Below are positions 1 through 7,078 of a stretch of DNA of 31,277 bases, one piece after another. The stretch comes from RGIG4074 sp964459165 (GTDB lineage: Bacteria > Bacillota > Clostridia > Christensenellales > Borkfalkiaceae). Positions within the stretch are counted from its first letter, which is position 1, and every line of letters starts with the position of its first letter. The notes below the pieces were generated by a model that worked only from the letters and a program-made list of their open reading frames with translations, was not told where the DNA came from and did not search any database. The position numbers and the translations under genes were made by a program. The stretch lies in contig CAYWKM010000019.1 in NCBI GenBank assembly GCA_964459165.1, positions 1 through 31,277 of the forward strand, written 5' to 3'.

Positions 1-177
1 AGCGTCGTCATTCCCGACAGTGTGACGAGAATCGGTATTTGGGCGTTCGGAGGTTGCGATCATCTCGCCGATATCTATTATATGGGATCGGAAGCCGAAT
101 GGGACGCGATATATAAGAAGAACGCTTACGTTCCCGACGACGCGACGATTCATTTTGATTCGGAAACGCTTTCCTGA
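1..177 (+). CDS. C-terminal end of a leucine-rich-repeat (BspA-like) protein, 5' truncated by the window
   Basis: The frame is open from the first base and ends at a TGA at 175-177. The 58 visible residues contain VVIPDSVTRIGIWAFGGC followed by LADIYYMGSEAEWDAI, the usual consensus of LRR_5/BspA-type repeats (I-P-x-S-V-T-x-I-G-x-x-A-F). The last repeat ends with a W-x-x-I ... A-T-I-H-F strand, as at the end of many of these surface proteins. The family is usually secreted or surface exposed and binds other proteins. The same 177 bases recur at 1200-1376. Only the tail is visible, so nothing can be said about signal peptide or anchoring. Confidence 0.7.
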   Translation, partial: SVVIPDSVTRIGIWAFGGCDHLADIYYMGSEAEWDAIYKKNAYVPDDATIHFDSETLS

Positions 178-253
178 GCGCAAGGGAATATATTTTCGCT
201 TACGGATTGAGCGACGATTCCCTTACGGCGACCTCCGAAGACGCGGCGGCGAC
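1..253 (+). repeat. Direct repeat, copy 1 (LRR gene 3' end)
   Basis: Bases 1-253 match 1200-1452 with a single difference (C at 233 against T at 1432). The match stops abruptly at 254/1453. The left edge lies outside the window, so the repeat may be longer. The repeat spans the LRR tail, its stop codon and 76 bases beyond. Confidence 0.97.
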
Positions 254-353
254 GGAGGCACAGGAAAATATCCTATCCGAATGGCGGGAAATGAGCGGCG
301 CACAGAAAGGCGCGCTCGCCCTCTACATCGAAGCTATGAATAGCCGCCACTGA
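159..353 (+). pseudogene. Open, startless reading frame after the LRR stop (possible frameshifted tail, copy 1)
   Basis: In the frame -1 to the LRR frame there are no stops from 159 to the TGA at 351-353. The translation reads GNAFLSAREYIFAYGLSDDS and ends SEWREMSGAQKGALALYIEA-MNSRH. Codon choice is like that of the neighbouring real genes. There is no ATG with a ribosome binding site at its beginning. It could be the rest of the LRR protein behind a one-base frameshift, or the remnant of another gene fused by recombination. I cannot assign a family. Confidence 0.3.
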
Positions 354-404
354 ATACAATTTTCTATTCAAATTGAATCAATGGAATTGTCGACCAAACA
401 CCTA

Positions 405-433
405 TTGACAAAATGCCTATATAATGGCATAAT
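405..433 (+). promoter_or_regulatory. Sigma-A-type promoter for the lipoprotein gene
   Basis: TTGACA (405-410) is separated by 17 bases from CATAAT (428-433). Transcription would start near 440 and leave a leader of about 145 bases. The leader contains a short dyad (GAATAG 532-537 with CTATTC 544-549). No known riboswitch was recognised. Confidence 0.65.
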
Positions 434-584
434 TTAATTCCGAAAGGGGTAGCATAAAGAAAAGTTTTATCTTTTTGCGAAAATCTGACGATGGAGGGGT
501 TTACCAATGCAGTAAAAAATAAGCGAAACGAGAATAGCGTATCCTATTCGTGCAAATTTTCAAAATTGGTTTGAGGAGAAATGA

Positions 585-1175
585 ATGAAAAGAGTTTTGA
601 CGTTTTTTTTCACTGCTTTTGCATTACTAATTTTTTCCATTGGCGTAACTGCGTGTGGACAACAAGTGAATACTGATGCGCCACCGAAGGATACTATTAC
701 AATTAAAGGGCTAAATAAACATAATGAATATGTTGATTTGAACGGAGATTTGAATGATATTTGCTTTACGAAAATAACCATAGCAGATACATTCTTGGAC
801 GAGGCGAATGTTTCAACGGCAATTTACCTTATTTTGGAAGGAGTGATTGAAACTCCAAATTATGCTTTTGATTTGCAGAGAGCTAATCTGGAATTTTTTG
901 CTGACAACAATTCTATATTTTATATTCCAATAAATGAAGAATTTTCCTGTGAAGTAACCGATATTCCTTTATTTTTCAATAATAATGCTGGTGAAATGAA
1001 AGGAAGTTTTAGGTTGGTATTTGTTCTTGACGACGAGAACCTCGAAAAATATAAATCCATAGAGATGAGCGACGAACAGACTTCTAAGTTTTGTTTCTAT
1101 TTGAATCCTTGGGGTAAGGATAAGGCTGAATTTGTTTTTTATAAATCAGAAATCCATTTTATAGATAAATATTAA
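585..1175 (+). CDS. Predicted lipoprotein of unknown function (196 aa)
   Basis: The N-terminus MKRVLTFFFTAFALLIFSIG followed by VTAC is a lipoprotein signal peptide with a lipobox whose cysteine is residue 24. The mature protein should be attached to the outer face of the membrane. The rest is a beta-rich, acidic domain of about 170 residues with no family I recognise. The ATG at 585 follows TTTGAGGAGAAAT, a good ribosome binding site. The gene is clearly richer in A+T than the flanking repeats and is bracketed by the two LRR-tail copies. This fits an inserted or horizontally acquired cargo gene. The same TTTGAGGAGAAAT leader recurs just before the second LRR copy at 1194. Confidence 0.8.
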   Translation: MKRVLTFFFTAFALLIFSIGVTACGQQVNTDAPPKDTITIKGLNKHNEYVDLNGDLNDICFTKITIADTFLDEANVSTAIYLILEGVIETPNYAFDLQRANLEFFADNNSIFYIPINEEFSCEVTDIPLFFNNNAGEMKGSFRLVFVLDDENLEKYKSIEMSDEQTSKFCFYLNPWGKDKAEFVFYKSEIHFIDKY

Positions 1176-1193
1176 ATTTGAGGAGAAATCAAA

Positions 1194-1376
1194 ATGACGA
1201 GCGTCGTCATTCCCGACAGTGTGACGAGAATCGGTATTTGGGCGTTCGGAGGTTGCGATCATCTCGCCGATATCTATTATATGGGATCGGAAGCCGAATG
1301 GGACGCGATATATAAGAAGAACGCTTACGTTCCCGACGACGCGACGATTCATTTTGATTCGGAAACGCTTTCCTGA
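1194..1376 (+). CDS. Short LRR fragment protein (60 aa), second copy of the LRR tail
   Basis: An ATG at 1194, preceded by TTTGAGGAGAAAT, opens directly into the duplicated LRR tail and ends at the TGA at 1374-1376. The product is only M-T plus the 58 residues seen at 1-177, a single BspA-type repeat unit. It has no signal peptide and no room for a functional repeat solenoid. A ribosome binding site and start are present, so it may be translated. It is most simply read as a truncated copy left by a duplication or recombination event. It lies 18 bases after the lipoprotein stop and is probably on the same transcript. Confidence 0.5.
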   Translation: MTSVVIPDSVTRIGIWAFGGCDHLADIYYMGSEAEWDAIYKKNAYVPDDATIHFDSETLS

Positions 1377-1452
1377 GCGCAAGGGAATATATTTTCGCTT
1401 ACGGATTGAGCGACGATTCCCTTACGGCGACTTCCGAAGACGCGGCGGCGAC
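1200..1452 (+). repeat. Direct repeat, copy 2 (LRR gene 3' end)
   Basis: This is the second copy of the 1-253 repeat, 1199 bases downstream, with one mismatch. Between the copies lie the promoter at 405 and the lipoprotein gene. Sequence after 1452 is unrelated to that after 253. Confidence 0.97.
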
Positions 1453-1579
1453 AGAGAACGGAGTTCCGCCCTCCCCGTCGGCGAACGACGGGTACGGAAA
1501 CGCTTATTTCAACGCGTCTTTCGCCCGTTTATCGGGCGGGAAAAGATTTGGGATATTGAAAATAGCGCATATGAATTGA
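1358..1579 (+). pseudogene. Open, startless reading frame after the LRR stop (copy 2 tail)
   Basis: This is the same -1 frame as at 159-353 and it stays open after the repeat ends. It continues TENGVPPSPSANDGYGNAYF and ends at the TGA at 1577-1579. Both copies therefore keep this frame open past the repeat although their sequences differ there. No start signal is visible. It may be a frameshifted protein tail. The rest of 1580-1790 holds only the hairpins listed below. Confidence 0.25.
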
Positions 1580-1599
1580 TCCGACCGTCTTTTATCTTT

Positions 1600-1639
1600 A
1601 AAGGGGCTGCCGCAGGTTTTTTCCTGCGGCAGCCCCTTT
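1600..1639 (+). terminator. Strong hairpin, probable bidirectional terminator between convergent units
   Basis: A perfect 17-bp stem (AAAGGGGCTGCCGCAGG, 1600-1616, pairs with 1623-1639) closes a T6 loop. The outer A-T pairs supply a short U run on either strand, but there is no long U tract beyond the stem. It lies between the rightward LRR/lipoprotein unit and the leftward pot operon. Confidence 0.6.
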
Positions 1640-1768
1640 GCGTGCAAGGTTCGGCGACGGAGTCTTTCTCTAAAATTATCAAGGAACCGTTCATCGTTAA
1701 CCTCGGCTTGATCTCGCCGCGATTCGGGCGGATTGCCGCCTTTCATGACCGATCGATCGGCTCTAACG

Positions 1769-1800
1769 GAGAGGGCGCGGGCCTTCTCGTTTATTTTTCT
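1769..1800 (+). terminator. Weak terminator-like hairpin overlapping the potD stop
   Basis: GAGAGGG (1769-1775) pairs with CCTTCTC (1782-1788) with one mismatch. On the plus strand it is followed by GTTTATTTTTCT. It would stop rightward transcripts reading toward potD. Confidence 0.3.
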
Positions 1801-3308
1801 ATTTTTCGATATCCCTTTTTGGGTTTATTCACGACGAATTTTTCGCCGTATTTAGTAAAGATATACGCCCCCGACAAGACGACGACGACCGCGCCGATAA
1901 AGACGACTGCGCCCAAGGGGATTTCCGCTCCCTTTACGTCTTCCCACATCATGTTGATGCGGTTGTTGGCGTCTTCTTCAAAGAATTGCATGACGGCGGA
2001 GCGAAGGATGATTTCCTTTGTCGGGTATTGCGCGATCAGAATCCCGTTCGCTTCGTTGTAATCGGCAAAAAAGACCGCTTCGGAATCCTCTCCGAAGAAA
2101 TAGCTTAAATCGAATTCTACGCTCGTTTCGTCGATCGCTTCTTCGTCTAAGGCGTAGGAATCGAGCAGTCGCTCCAATATCAGGCTTCCGCTCTCTACGT
2201 TCTCATCGTCGGAGGTATAGCCCGCGATTGCGGAAGAGTAACCGATATAGTTCATATTGGAGATTGCGGAAGAGGGGCGAGAGATGAAATTCAAAAATTT
2301 TTGCGCGAGCTCCACGTTTCCGCCTTTGGGGATCACCCAGCCGTCGAACCAGATATTCGTGCATTCGGAGGGGACAGAATAATAGAGTATTTTATCGTTT
2401 TCCTCCGCCGCCTCGTAAATAGAATAAGCGGCGTCTCCGCTCCAACAGAAATTCACGCTGATTTTTCCCGTTACGATATCGTTTTTTCCGCTATCCACTT
2501 CGAATCCGTAGGCCCGTTTCTTCAATTCTCTCAGGGAGGACTGCACGTCTGCCACGGTCTTTTCATCCGTGCGGTTCATGATCGAGGCAATCTCGTTCGC
2601 GTATACTTCCGCAGATATTTGTCCGTTTCGATAGGCTTCCGCAAGAGATACGAGCTCGTCGTGATAAACGTAAGCCACCGCTAAAAAGTAAGTGTCGCGT
2701 ACGGAATCTTTCAGCGTAAATTTTTGGACGAGCGTTTCATTGTTCAAATCCGTCCATTCGAGATTGTTTTCGTCGATCCACTTTGTGAGAAGCTCCTCCC
2801 CGACGGCTTCCGGATCGTATAAAAAGCCCATTGTGCCCCACATATACGCGGCGGCGTAAGCGCTCCATCCGTTTTCTTGAAACAGCTTTCCGATATAGGG
2901 GGATACGCCGTTATAATAATAATTGTATTCGCCCTCCGAGTTGTATTCGGTCAAAAAATCCTCCGTAAAGGCTTCGCACATATCTTCTTGGATCATCTTC
3001 ATGATCATGTAATCGGACGGGCACGCCAAATCGTAATTGCCGGGATTGATTTGGAGCTCGTTATACATATTCTCGTTCGTGCCGAAAGTGGAATACTCCA
3101 CCGTAACGTCGTATTCCTCTTCGAAGGCGGAGATCAGGTCGATATACCCTTCCTCTTCGTCGTCTTCGTCGCTGATATAATCTTCCCAATTGTAGACGCG
3201 CAGGACTTGTTTTTTTTCTTCGATCGCGCAGGAAGCGAGCGAGAGCGTCGAAAGGGAAAGCAGGGCGATCGAAAGAGAGAGACTGAAAAAGGTTTTAACG
3301 TTTCGCAT
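1791..3308 (-). CDS. potD: Spermidine/putrescine ABC transporter substrate-binding protein PotD, with C-terminal membrane anchor
   Basis: This is the extracytoplasmic polyamine receptor of the PotABCD importer. Residues 1-27 are a lipoprotein signal ending in LASC (Cys27). The mature part starts VLRVYNWEDYISD, the typical PotD/PotF opening, followed by YDVTVEYSTFGTNENMYNEL and YDLACPSDYMI, which match the family. At 505 aa it is far longer than the usual 350. The excess lies partly in the second half and in a tail with a hydrophobic segment near residues 462-482 and a Lys-rich end. A lipid anchor plus a membrane helix on one receptor is unusual. The ATG at 3306-3308 overlaps the end of potC by 14 bases and has a weak AAGGCGG ribosome binding site. 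It is the last gene of the operon. Confidence 0.93.
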   Translation of the reverse strand: MRNVKTFFSLSLSIALLSLSTLSLASCAIEEKKQVLRVYNWEDYISDEDDEEEGYIDLISAFEEEYDVTVEYSTFGTNENMYNELQINPGNYDLACPSDYMIMKMIQEDMCEAFTEDFLTEYNSEGEYNYYYNGVSPYIGKLFQENGWSAYAAAYMWGTMGFLYDPEAVGEELLTKWIDENNLEWTDLNNETLVQKFTLKDSVRDTYFLAVAYVYHDELVSLAEAYRNGQISAEVYANEIASIMNRTDEKTVADVQSSLRELKKRAYGFEVDSGKNDIVTGKISVNFCWSGDAAYSIYEAAEENDKILYYSVPSECTNIWFDGWVIPKGGNVELAQKFLNFISRPSSAISNMNYIGYSSAIAGYTSDDENVESGSLILERLLDSYALDEEAIDETSVEFDLSYFFGEDSEAVFFADYNEANGILIAQYPTKEIILRSAVMQFFEEDANNRINMMWEDVKGAEIPLGAVVFIGAVVVVLSGAYIFTKYGEKFVVNKPKKGYRKIEK

Positions 3309-4104
3309 TGTTTTTTTCCGCCTTTGATGATTTTATCATCATGAAGACAACGATGACGATCATGACGACGAAAATGATTGCCGATAACGCCCTGATCAAG
3401 GGCAGATCGCTCTTCGACGCGTTTTTTACCGCGTTGTAGACGTAGGTCGAAATGGTGTCGAAGGTTTTCGGCTTCGTAAACGCCGTCACGATATAATCGT
3501 CGAGGGAAAGGGTGATCGACAGCATGAAGCCGGAGACGATTCCCGGACTTATCTGAGGGATGACTACCTTTCGCAACGCTTGACCGGGCGACGCGCCGAG
3601 GTCGAGCGCCGCTTCGTACAAATTATTGTCCATTTGTTTCAGCTTGGGAATAACGGAAGTCACGACGAAAGGGGTGCAAAGGACAAGGTGACCGACGATG
3701 AGGGAGAAATACGTTCTCGGAAAAGAGATGAGGGAGAACAGCAGCGCGAGCGAAAGGGCGGTGACGATTTCCGCGTTGGCTATGGGAATACGGTTCGCCG
3801 CCTGAACGACGCGTTTGACGTTCTTTTTTGAATAGAAAATGCCGATGGCTCCTATCGTCCCGAGAAGGGTGGAGAGGATCGCCGCGGAGACGGCGAGCAC
3901 GATGGTATTGACGAGGATGGTCGTCACCTTCTCGCTTTGGAACAGGGCGACGTACCATTTAAAGGAGAAAGACCCTTCCTCGCCGATGACTTTCGCCGAA
4001 TTGAAGCTGTATATCACCAAAAGGAAAATAGGGGCGTAGATGAAGCAGAGGACGAGGGCGCAGTATAGGACGGAAAGCCAATCGGAAGGTCTTCTTTTTT
4101 TCAT
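3295..4104 (-). CDS. potC: Spermidine/putrescine ABC transporter permease PotC
   Basis: This is one of the two membrane subunits of the polyamine importer. The 269 residues begin with a helix (LSVLYCALVLCFIYAPIFLL) and hold about six membrane segments. The cytoplasmic EAA loop that docks on the ATPase reads EAALDLGASPGQALRKVVIP (around residues 160-180). Length and motif fit PotC. The start overlaps the potB stop in an ATGA arrangement, a sign of translational coupling. The C-terminus is Lys-rich. PotC rather than PotB is assigned from gene order and from the family start (IYAPIFLLVIYSFN). Confidence 0.93.
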   Translation of the reverse strand: MKKRRPSDWLSVLYCALVLCFIYAPIFLLVIYSFNSAKVIGEEGSFSFKWYVALFQSEKVTTILVNTIVLAVSAAILSTLLGTIGAIGIFYSKKNVKRVVQAANRIPIANAEIVTALSLALLFSLISFPRTYFSLIVGHLVLCTPFVVTSVIPKLKQMDNNLYEAALDLGASPGQALRKVVIPQISPGIVSGFMLSITLSLDDYIVTAFTKPKTFDTISTYVYNAVKNASKSDLPLIRALSAIIFVVMIVIVVFMMIKSSKAEKNNAKR

Positions 4105-4910
4105 AAATTCGCCTCCCTCGATTCCGCGCCGTCGTTTTTAAATTCGCCGGAGAGAATCATGGATAGAAAGATGACGACGAGGAGAATGATCGATATCATC
4201 GATCCCATATGCCAATCGGCGTAGGTGGAAAAATATTCCTCGATGAGTTTTCCCAAGATGGTAATATTGGAATTTCCCAGCGTTTCCGAAACGACGTAGT
4301 TCGTCATCGAGGGCATAAATACCATCGTGATTCCCGAGGCGACTCCGGGCATGGAGAGGGGGAACGTGATCTTCGTAAATACGTTGAACGCGTTTGCGCC
4401 TAAATCCCGCGCAGCCTCCAGCAGCGTGTTGTCGAGCTTTAAGAGCTGCGTATAAATGGGAAGGATCATAAAGGGCAGAAAATCGTAGACCATGCCGATT
4501 ACGGTATTGACGTAATCGTATCTGCCGAGGAAGCCGATCATATCGAGAAGCTCCCTCAGCGCGGTGATTCTCAATACGAAATTCAGCCACATGGGCATGA
4601 TAAACAGCAGTAAAAGCACATGGCTTTTTTTCATTCTGCTCCGCGCCAAAATGTAACCGATGGGATAGGAAATGAGGACGCAGAAAAAGGTTGTGATAAA
4701 GGAAATAGTCGCCGATACGCCGAGCGTTTGCCATTTGGAAGCGGACGAGAAAAAATTAAAAAAATTTTTTATCGAAAAGGTGAGATTTCCCGCGTCGTTT
4801 GTTTCGGTAAAAGCATAAAATACAATGAGCAGCATGGGGATTATGACGAAGCAGATCAGGAACACCGCATAGGGGATACAGAGCTGCTTGCGGGAGAATC
4901 GAAATTTCAT
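4101..4910 (-). CDS. potB: Spermidine/putrescine ABC transporter permease PotB
   Basis: This is the second membrane subunit. I place the start at the ATG at 4908-4910 (MKFRFSRK), because AGGAGG lies seven bases upstream and the ATG shares one base with the potA stop (TGATG). A longer frame reaching 4991 runs through potA and would add a charged, non-family N-terminus. The protein is then 269 aa, with a first helix IPYAVFLICFVIIPMLLIVF and the EAA loop LEAARDLGANAFNVFTKITF. It pairs with PotC to form the channel. The next start (potC) overlaps its stop. Confidence 0.93.
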   Translation of the reverse strand: MKFRFSRKQLCIPYAVFLICFVIIPMLLIVFYAFTETNDAGNLTFSIKNFFNFFSSASKWQTLGVSATISFITTFFCVLISYPIGYILARSRMKKSHVLLLLFIMPMWLNFVLRITALRELLDMIGFLGRYDYVNTVIGMVYDFLPFMILPIYTQLLKLDNTLLEAARDLGANAFNVFTKITFPLSMPGVASGITMVFMPSMTNYVVSETLGNSNITILGKLIEEYFSTYADWHMGSMISIILLVVIFLSMILSGEFKNDGAESREANL

Positions 4911-6415
4911 CAGTCGTCCTCCTGTTTTTTGAGAGAAAGCTTGATTTTGTCGGCGGGGATAATCAGACTTACGCGGTCGTTTACGTTCCACAAATCATCG
5001 CAGGAAAACACATAGTCCTCCTCGTTTTCCGTCCTCACGGTATAGCGATAATGATCGCCCATATACACGAGGGAGATAATGTTTCCGCATACGCCGCCTT
5101 CGTTCTCGTCGTCGCTCATGACGACGTCGTTTAATCCGACCTCCACGTTCACTTCCGTGTCGGTCAAATCGATCTTCCTTCCCTTTGCGGTGACGAGGTA
5201 TCCTTCTTCGTCGAGTCTGCTTTCGGGGTAAAGCTTCGTTACGTCGCACTCGAATTCGCCGTCGCCGAATTCGACGGTGTTTCTCTTTGTGATGACGCCG
5301 TTGAATACGTTGGAGATAAATTCCTTTTTCATGACGTGGATTCCGTCCGGCAGGATGTTCATGCCGATGACTTCGCCTACCTTTTTCGTCTGCGTGCTCT
5401 GAATTTCCACTTCGTTTTTCCCCACTTTGGCGACGATCTGGTAGTGAATCCCCTTGAACACGACGGAAATCACCGTTCCTTTTATCATTCCCTCTTCGGG
5501 GGGAACCATTTGGATATCCTCGGGGCGAACGACGACGTCCACGGGCTCGTTTTTCTCGAAATCGTCCTCGCACGCGAAGACCTTTCCGCAAAATCTCACC
5601 TTTCGCTCTCCCTCGAAGGTGGCGTTGAAGATATTGCTCTCGCCGATAAAGTCCGCGACGAAGGCGTTGACGGGTTCGTTGTAAATTTCAGTGGGCTTGC
5701 CGATCTGCTGAATGCGCCCGTCCGCCATGACGACGATGCTGTCCGACATGGTCAGGGCTTCCTCCTGATCGTGCGTCACGTAGATAAAGGTGAGTCCGAG
5801 CTTGTCGTGCATGGCTTTCAGCTCGATCTGCATTTCCTTTCTCATCTTTAAATCGAGAGCGCCCAAGGGCTCGTCGAGAAGAAGAATTTCAGGTTCGTTC
5901 ACGATCGCTCTCGCTATGGCTACCCGCTGCTGTTGACCGCCGGAAAGAGTGGATACGTCCCTCTTCTCGAAGCCTTCGAGATCGACGAGCGCGAGCGCCT
6001 TTTTCACCTTTTGCTCGATCTCTCTTTTCGTGAGCTTTTCTTTTTTCGTATAGGTTTCGCCCGTCTTGTCGTCGATATAGGTGTTCGTCACTTTTTTCAG
6101 CTTTAAACCGAAAGCGATGTTGTCGAAGATATTCAGATGGGGAAACAGCGCATACCTTTGGAAGACTGTATTGATGGGTCTTTTATTGGGGGGTAACTGC
6201 GAGATATCCTCTCCGTTTAAAAGGATCCGACCGGACGTCGGCGTATCGAAGCCGGCAATCATTCTCAGCGTCGTAGTTTTTCCGCAGCCGGAGGGGCCTA
6301 ATAAGGTGACAAATTCGCCTTTGCGGATGGTGAGATTGATGTTGTTGATGACGTCGAGATTTTCAAAGCTCTTGCTTACGTCGATCAATTCGATGATTTT
6401 ATTGTTGTCTTCCAT
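4910..6415 (-). CDS. potA: Spermidine/putrescine ABC transporter ATPase PotA, extended form
   Basis: This is the cytoplasmic ATPase that powers polyamine import. Walker A GPSGCGKTT (residues 40-48), Q-loop Gln86, signature LSGGQQQR (157-164), Walker B ILLLDEP (177-183) and the H-loop His in VTHDQ (215) are all intact. An insert of about 20 residues rich in Lys, Thr and Asp (near 109-130) sits between the Q-loop and the signature. After the ATPase core come TOBE-like segments. The family is usually near 370 aa, but this one is 501 aa, with an apparent second TOBE-like module at the C-terminus. The start follows AAGGAG. It is the first gene of the potABCD operon, with a leader of about 120 bases and the promoter at 6548-6576. 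Confidence 0.95.
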   Translation of the reverse strand: MEDNNKIIELIDVSKSFENLDVINNINLTIRKGEFVTLLGPSGCGKTTTLRMIAGFDTPTSGRILLNGEDISQLPPNKRPINTVFQRYALFPHLNIFDNIAFGLKLKKVTNTYIDDKTGETYTKKEKLTKREIEQKVKKALALVDLEGFEKRDVSTLSGGQQQRVAIARAIVNEPEILLLDEPLGALDLKMRKEMQIELKAMHDKLGLTFIYVTHDQEEALTMSDSIVVMADGRIQQIGKPTEIYNEPVNAFVADFIGESNIFNATFEGERKVRFCGKVFACEDDFEKNEPVDVVVRPEDIQMVPPEEGMIKGTVISVVFKGIHYQIVAKVGKNEVEIQSTQTKKVGEVIGMNILPDGIHVMKKEFISNVFNGVITKRNTVEFGDGEFECDVTKLYPESRLDEEGYLVTAKGRKIDLTDTEVNVEVGLNDVVMSDDENEGGVCGNIISLVYMGDHYRYTVRTENEEDYVFSCDDLWNVNDRVSLIIPADKIKLSLKKQEDD

Positions 6416-6547
6416 TTATGCTCCTTAGTATATGAATAGAATATACGGCCGAATACCGGACGAAAGAGCCGGTCGGATTCGTTCCCTTCCGGAGGGGCGT
6501 GTTCCCGAAACGAAATGTTTCATAAAAATAAACGCGAAGGCTGCGGA

Positions 6548-6576
6548 TTCATATCGATAGAATTGCTTTCCGTCAA
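6548..6576 (-). promoter_or_regulatory. Probable promoter of potABCD
   Basis: Read on the minus strand, TTGACG (6576-6571) and TATGAA (6553-6548) are 17 bases apart. It lies downstream of the rpsT terminator, so the pot operon has its own start. The leader that follows contains GC-rich dyads (CCCCTCCGGAAGGG and ACCGG/CCGGT) that I cannot match to a known riboswitch. Confidence 0.5.
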
Positions 6577-6625
6577 TCAATTTCCGCTTCTTTTTCTTTC
6601 CGCTTTTCTTCGTAAAGCCTGTAAA

Positions 6626-6655
6626 GAAAAAGACCCGTCCTAAAAAGAACGAGTC
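6626..6655 (-). terminator. Intrinsic terminator of rpsT
   Basis: On the minus strand GACTCGTTC and GGACGGGTC form a 9-bp stem with two G-U pairs around a TTTTTA loop. T5 (complement of 6627-6631) follows. It sits just past the rpsT stop. Confidence 0.85.
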
Positions 6656-6676
6656 GAGAGTCTTTTGCTTACGTTG

Positions 6677-6943
6677 CTAAGCGTTTAAAACCGCAAGCTT
6701 TTTAGCCATTTTCGCTTTCTTATTAGCGGCGTTATTTTTATGAATAATGTTTTTGGAAACCGCAACGTCTACGGCGGAAACGGTCGCGGGGTAGAGGGCG
6801 TTCGCTTCTTCCTTGTTCCCCGAAGCGACGGCGGTATTGAATTTTTTAAGCGCGGTTTTCAGTTCGGATTTTCCCGCCTTATTGATTGCCGTCTTTTTTT
6901 CGGTTACGAGTACGCGCTTTTTGGCTGATTTGATATTGGGCAC
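6677..6943 (-). CDS. rpsT: 30S ribosomal protein S20
   Basis: S20 binds 16S rRNA early in assembly of the small subunit. The 88-residue product starts MPNIKSAKKRVLVTEKKTAI and is rich in Lys and Ala, with the NxxxKS ... K-x-x-I-H-K-N-x-A-x-x-K-K-A motif typical of the family. Length is normal. The start codon is GTG (6941-6943), eight or so bases after AAAGGAG. The gene is monocistronic, between the promoter at 6996-7024 and the terminator at 6626-6655. Confidence 0.97.
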   Translation of the reverse strand: MPNIKSAKKRVLVTEKKTAINKAGKSELKTALKKFNTAVASGNKEEANALYPATVSAVDVAVSKNIIHKNNAANKKAKMAKKLAVLNA

Positions 6944-6995
6944 GATAGCATCTCCTTTTTATCAGATATTGAATATTTTTTTAATTACTTCGGTT

Positions 6996-7024
6996 ATTTT
7001 AGCATAAATCTTTTATGTTGTAAA
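6996..7024 (-). promoter_or_regulatory. Promoter of rpsT
   Basis: On the minus strand TTTACA (7024-7019) and TAAAAT (7001-6996) are separated by 17 bases. The predicted transcript has a leader of about 45 bases. It is divergent from murI, which begins 55 bases away. Confidence 0.8.
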
Positions 7025-7078
7025 CTGTTTTTGGGCAAAAAGAAAAGAATTTTTTATTTTGCGGGAGGTTTTCTGAGG

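Noticed and set aside
507..515. A two-codon minigene (ATG CAG TAA) after GGAGGGG in the lipoprotein leader
   Set aside because: The spacing to the ribosome binding site fits, but three codons are too little to support a call. It could be a translational leader but may be chance.
1354..2061. Long plus-strand open frame (235 codons) across the LRR tail and into the end of potD
   Set aside because: It runs antisense through potD with a biased arginine-rich composition. The same start also appears in the short frame of copy 1. It looks like a shadow frame.
7031..7078. Earlier TTG start for murI
   Set aside because: The extra residues do not resemble the racemase family, and a better ribosome binding site supports the TTG at 7079.
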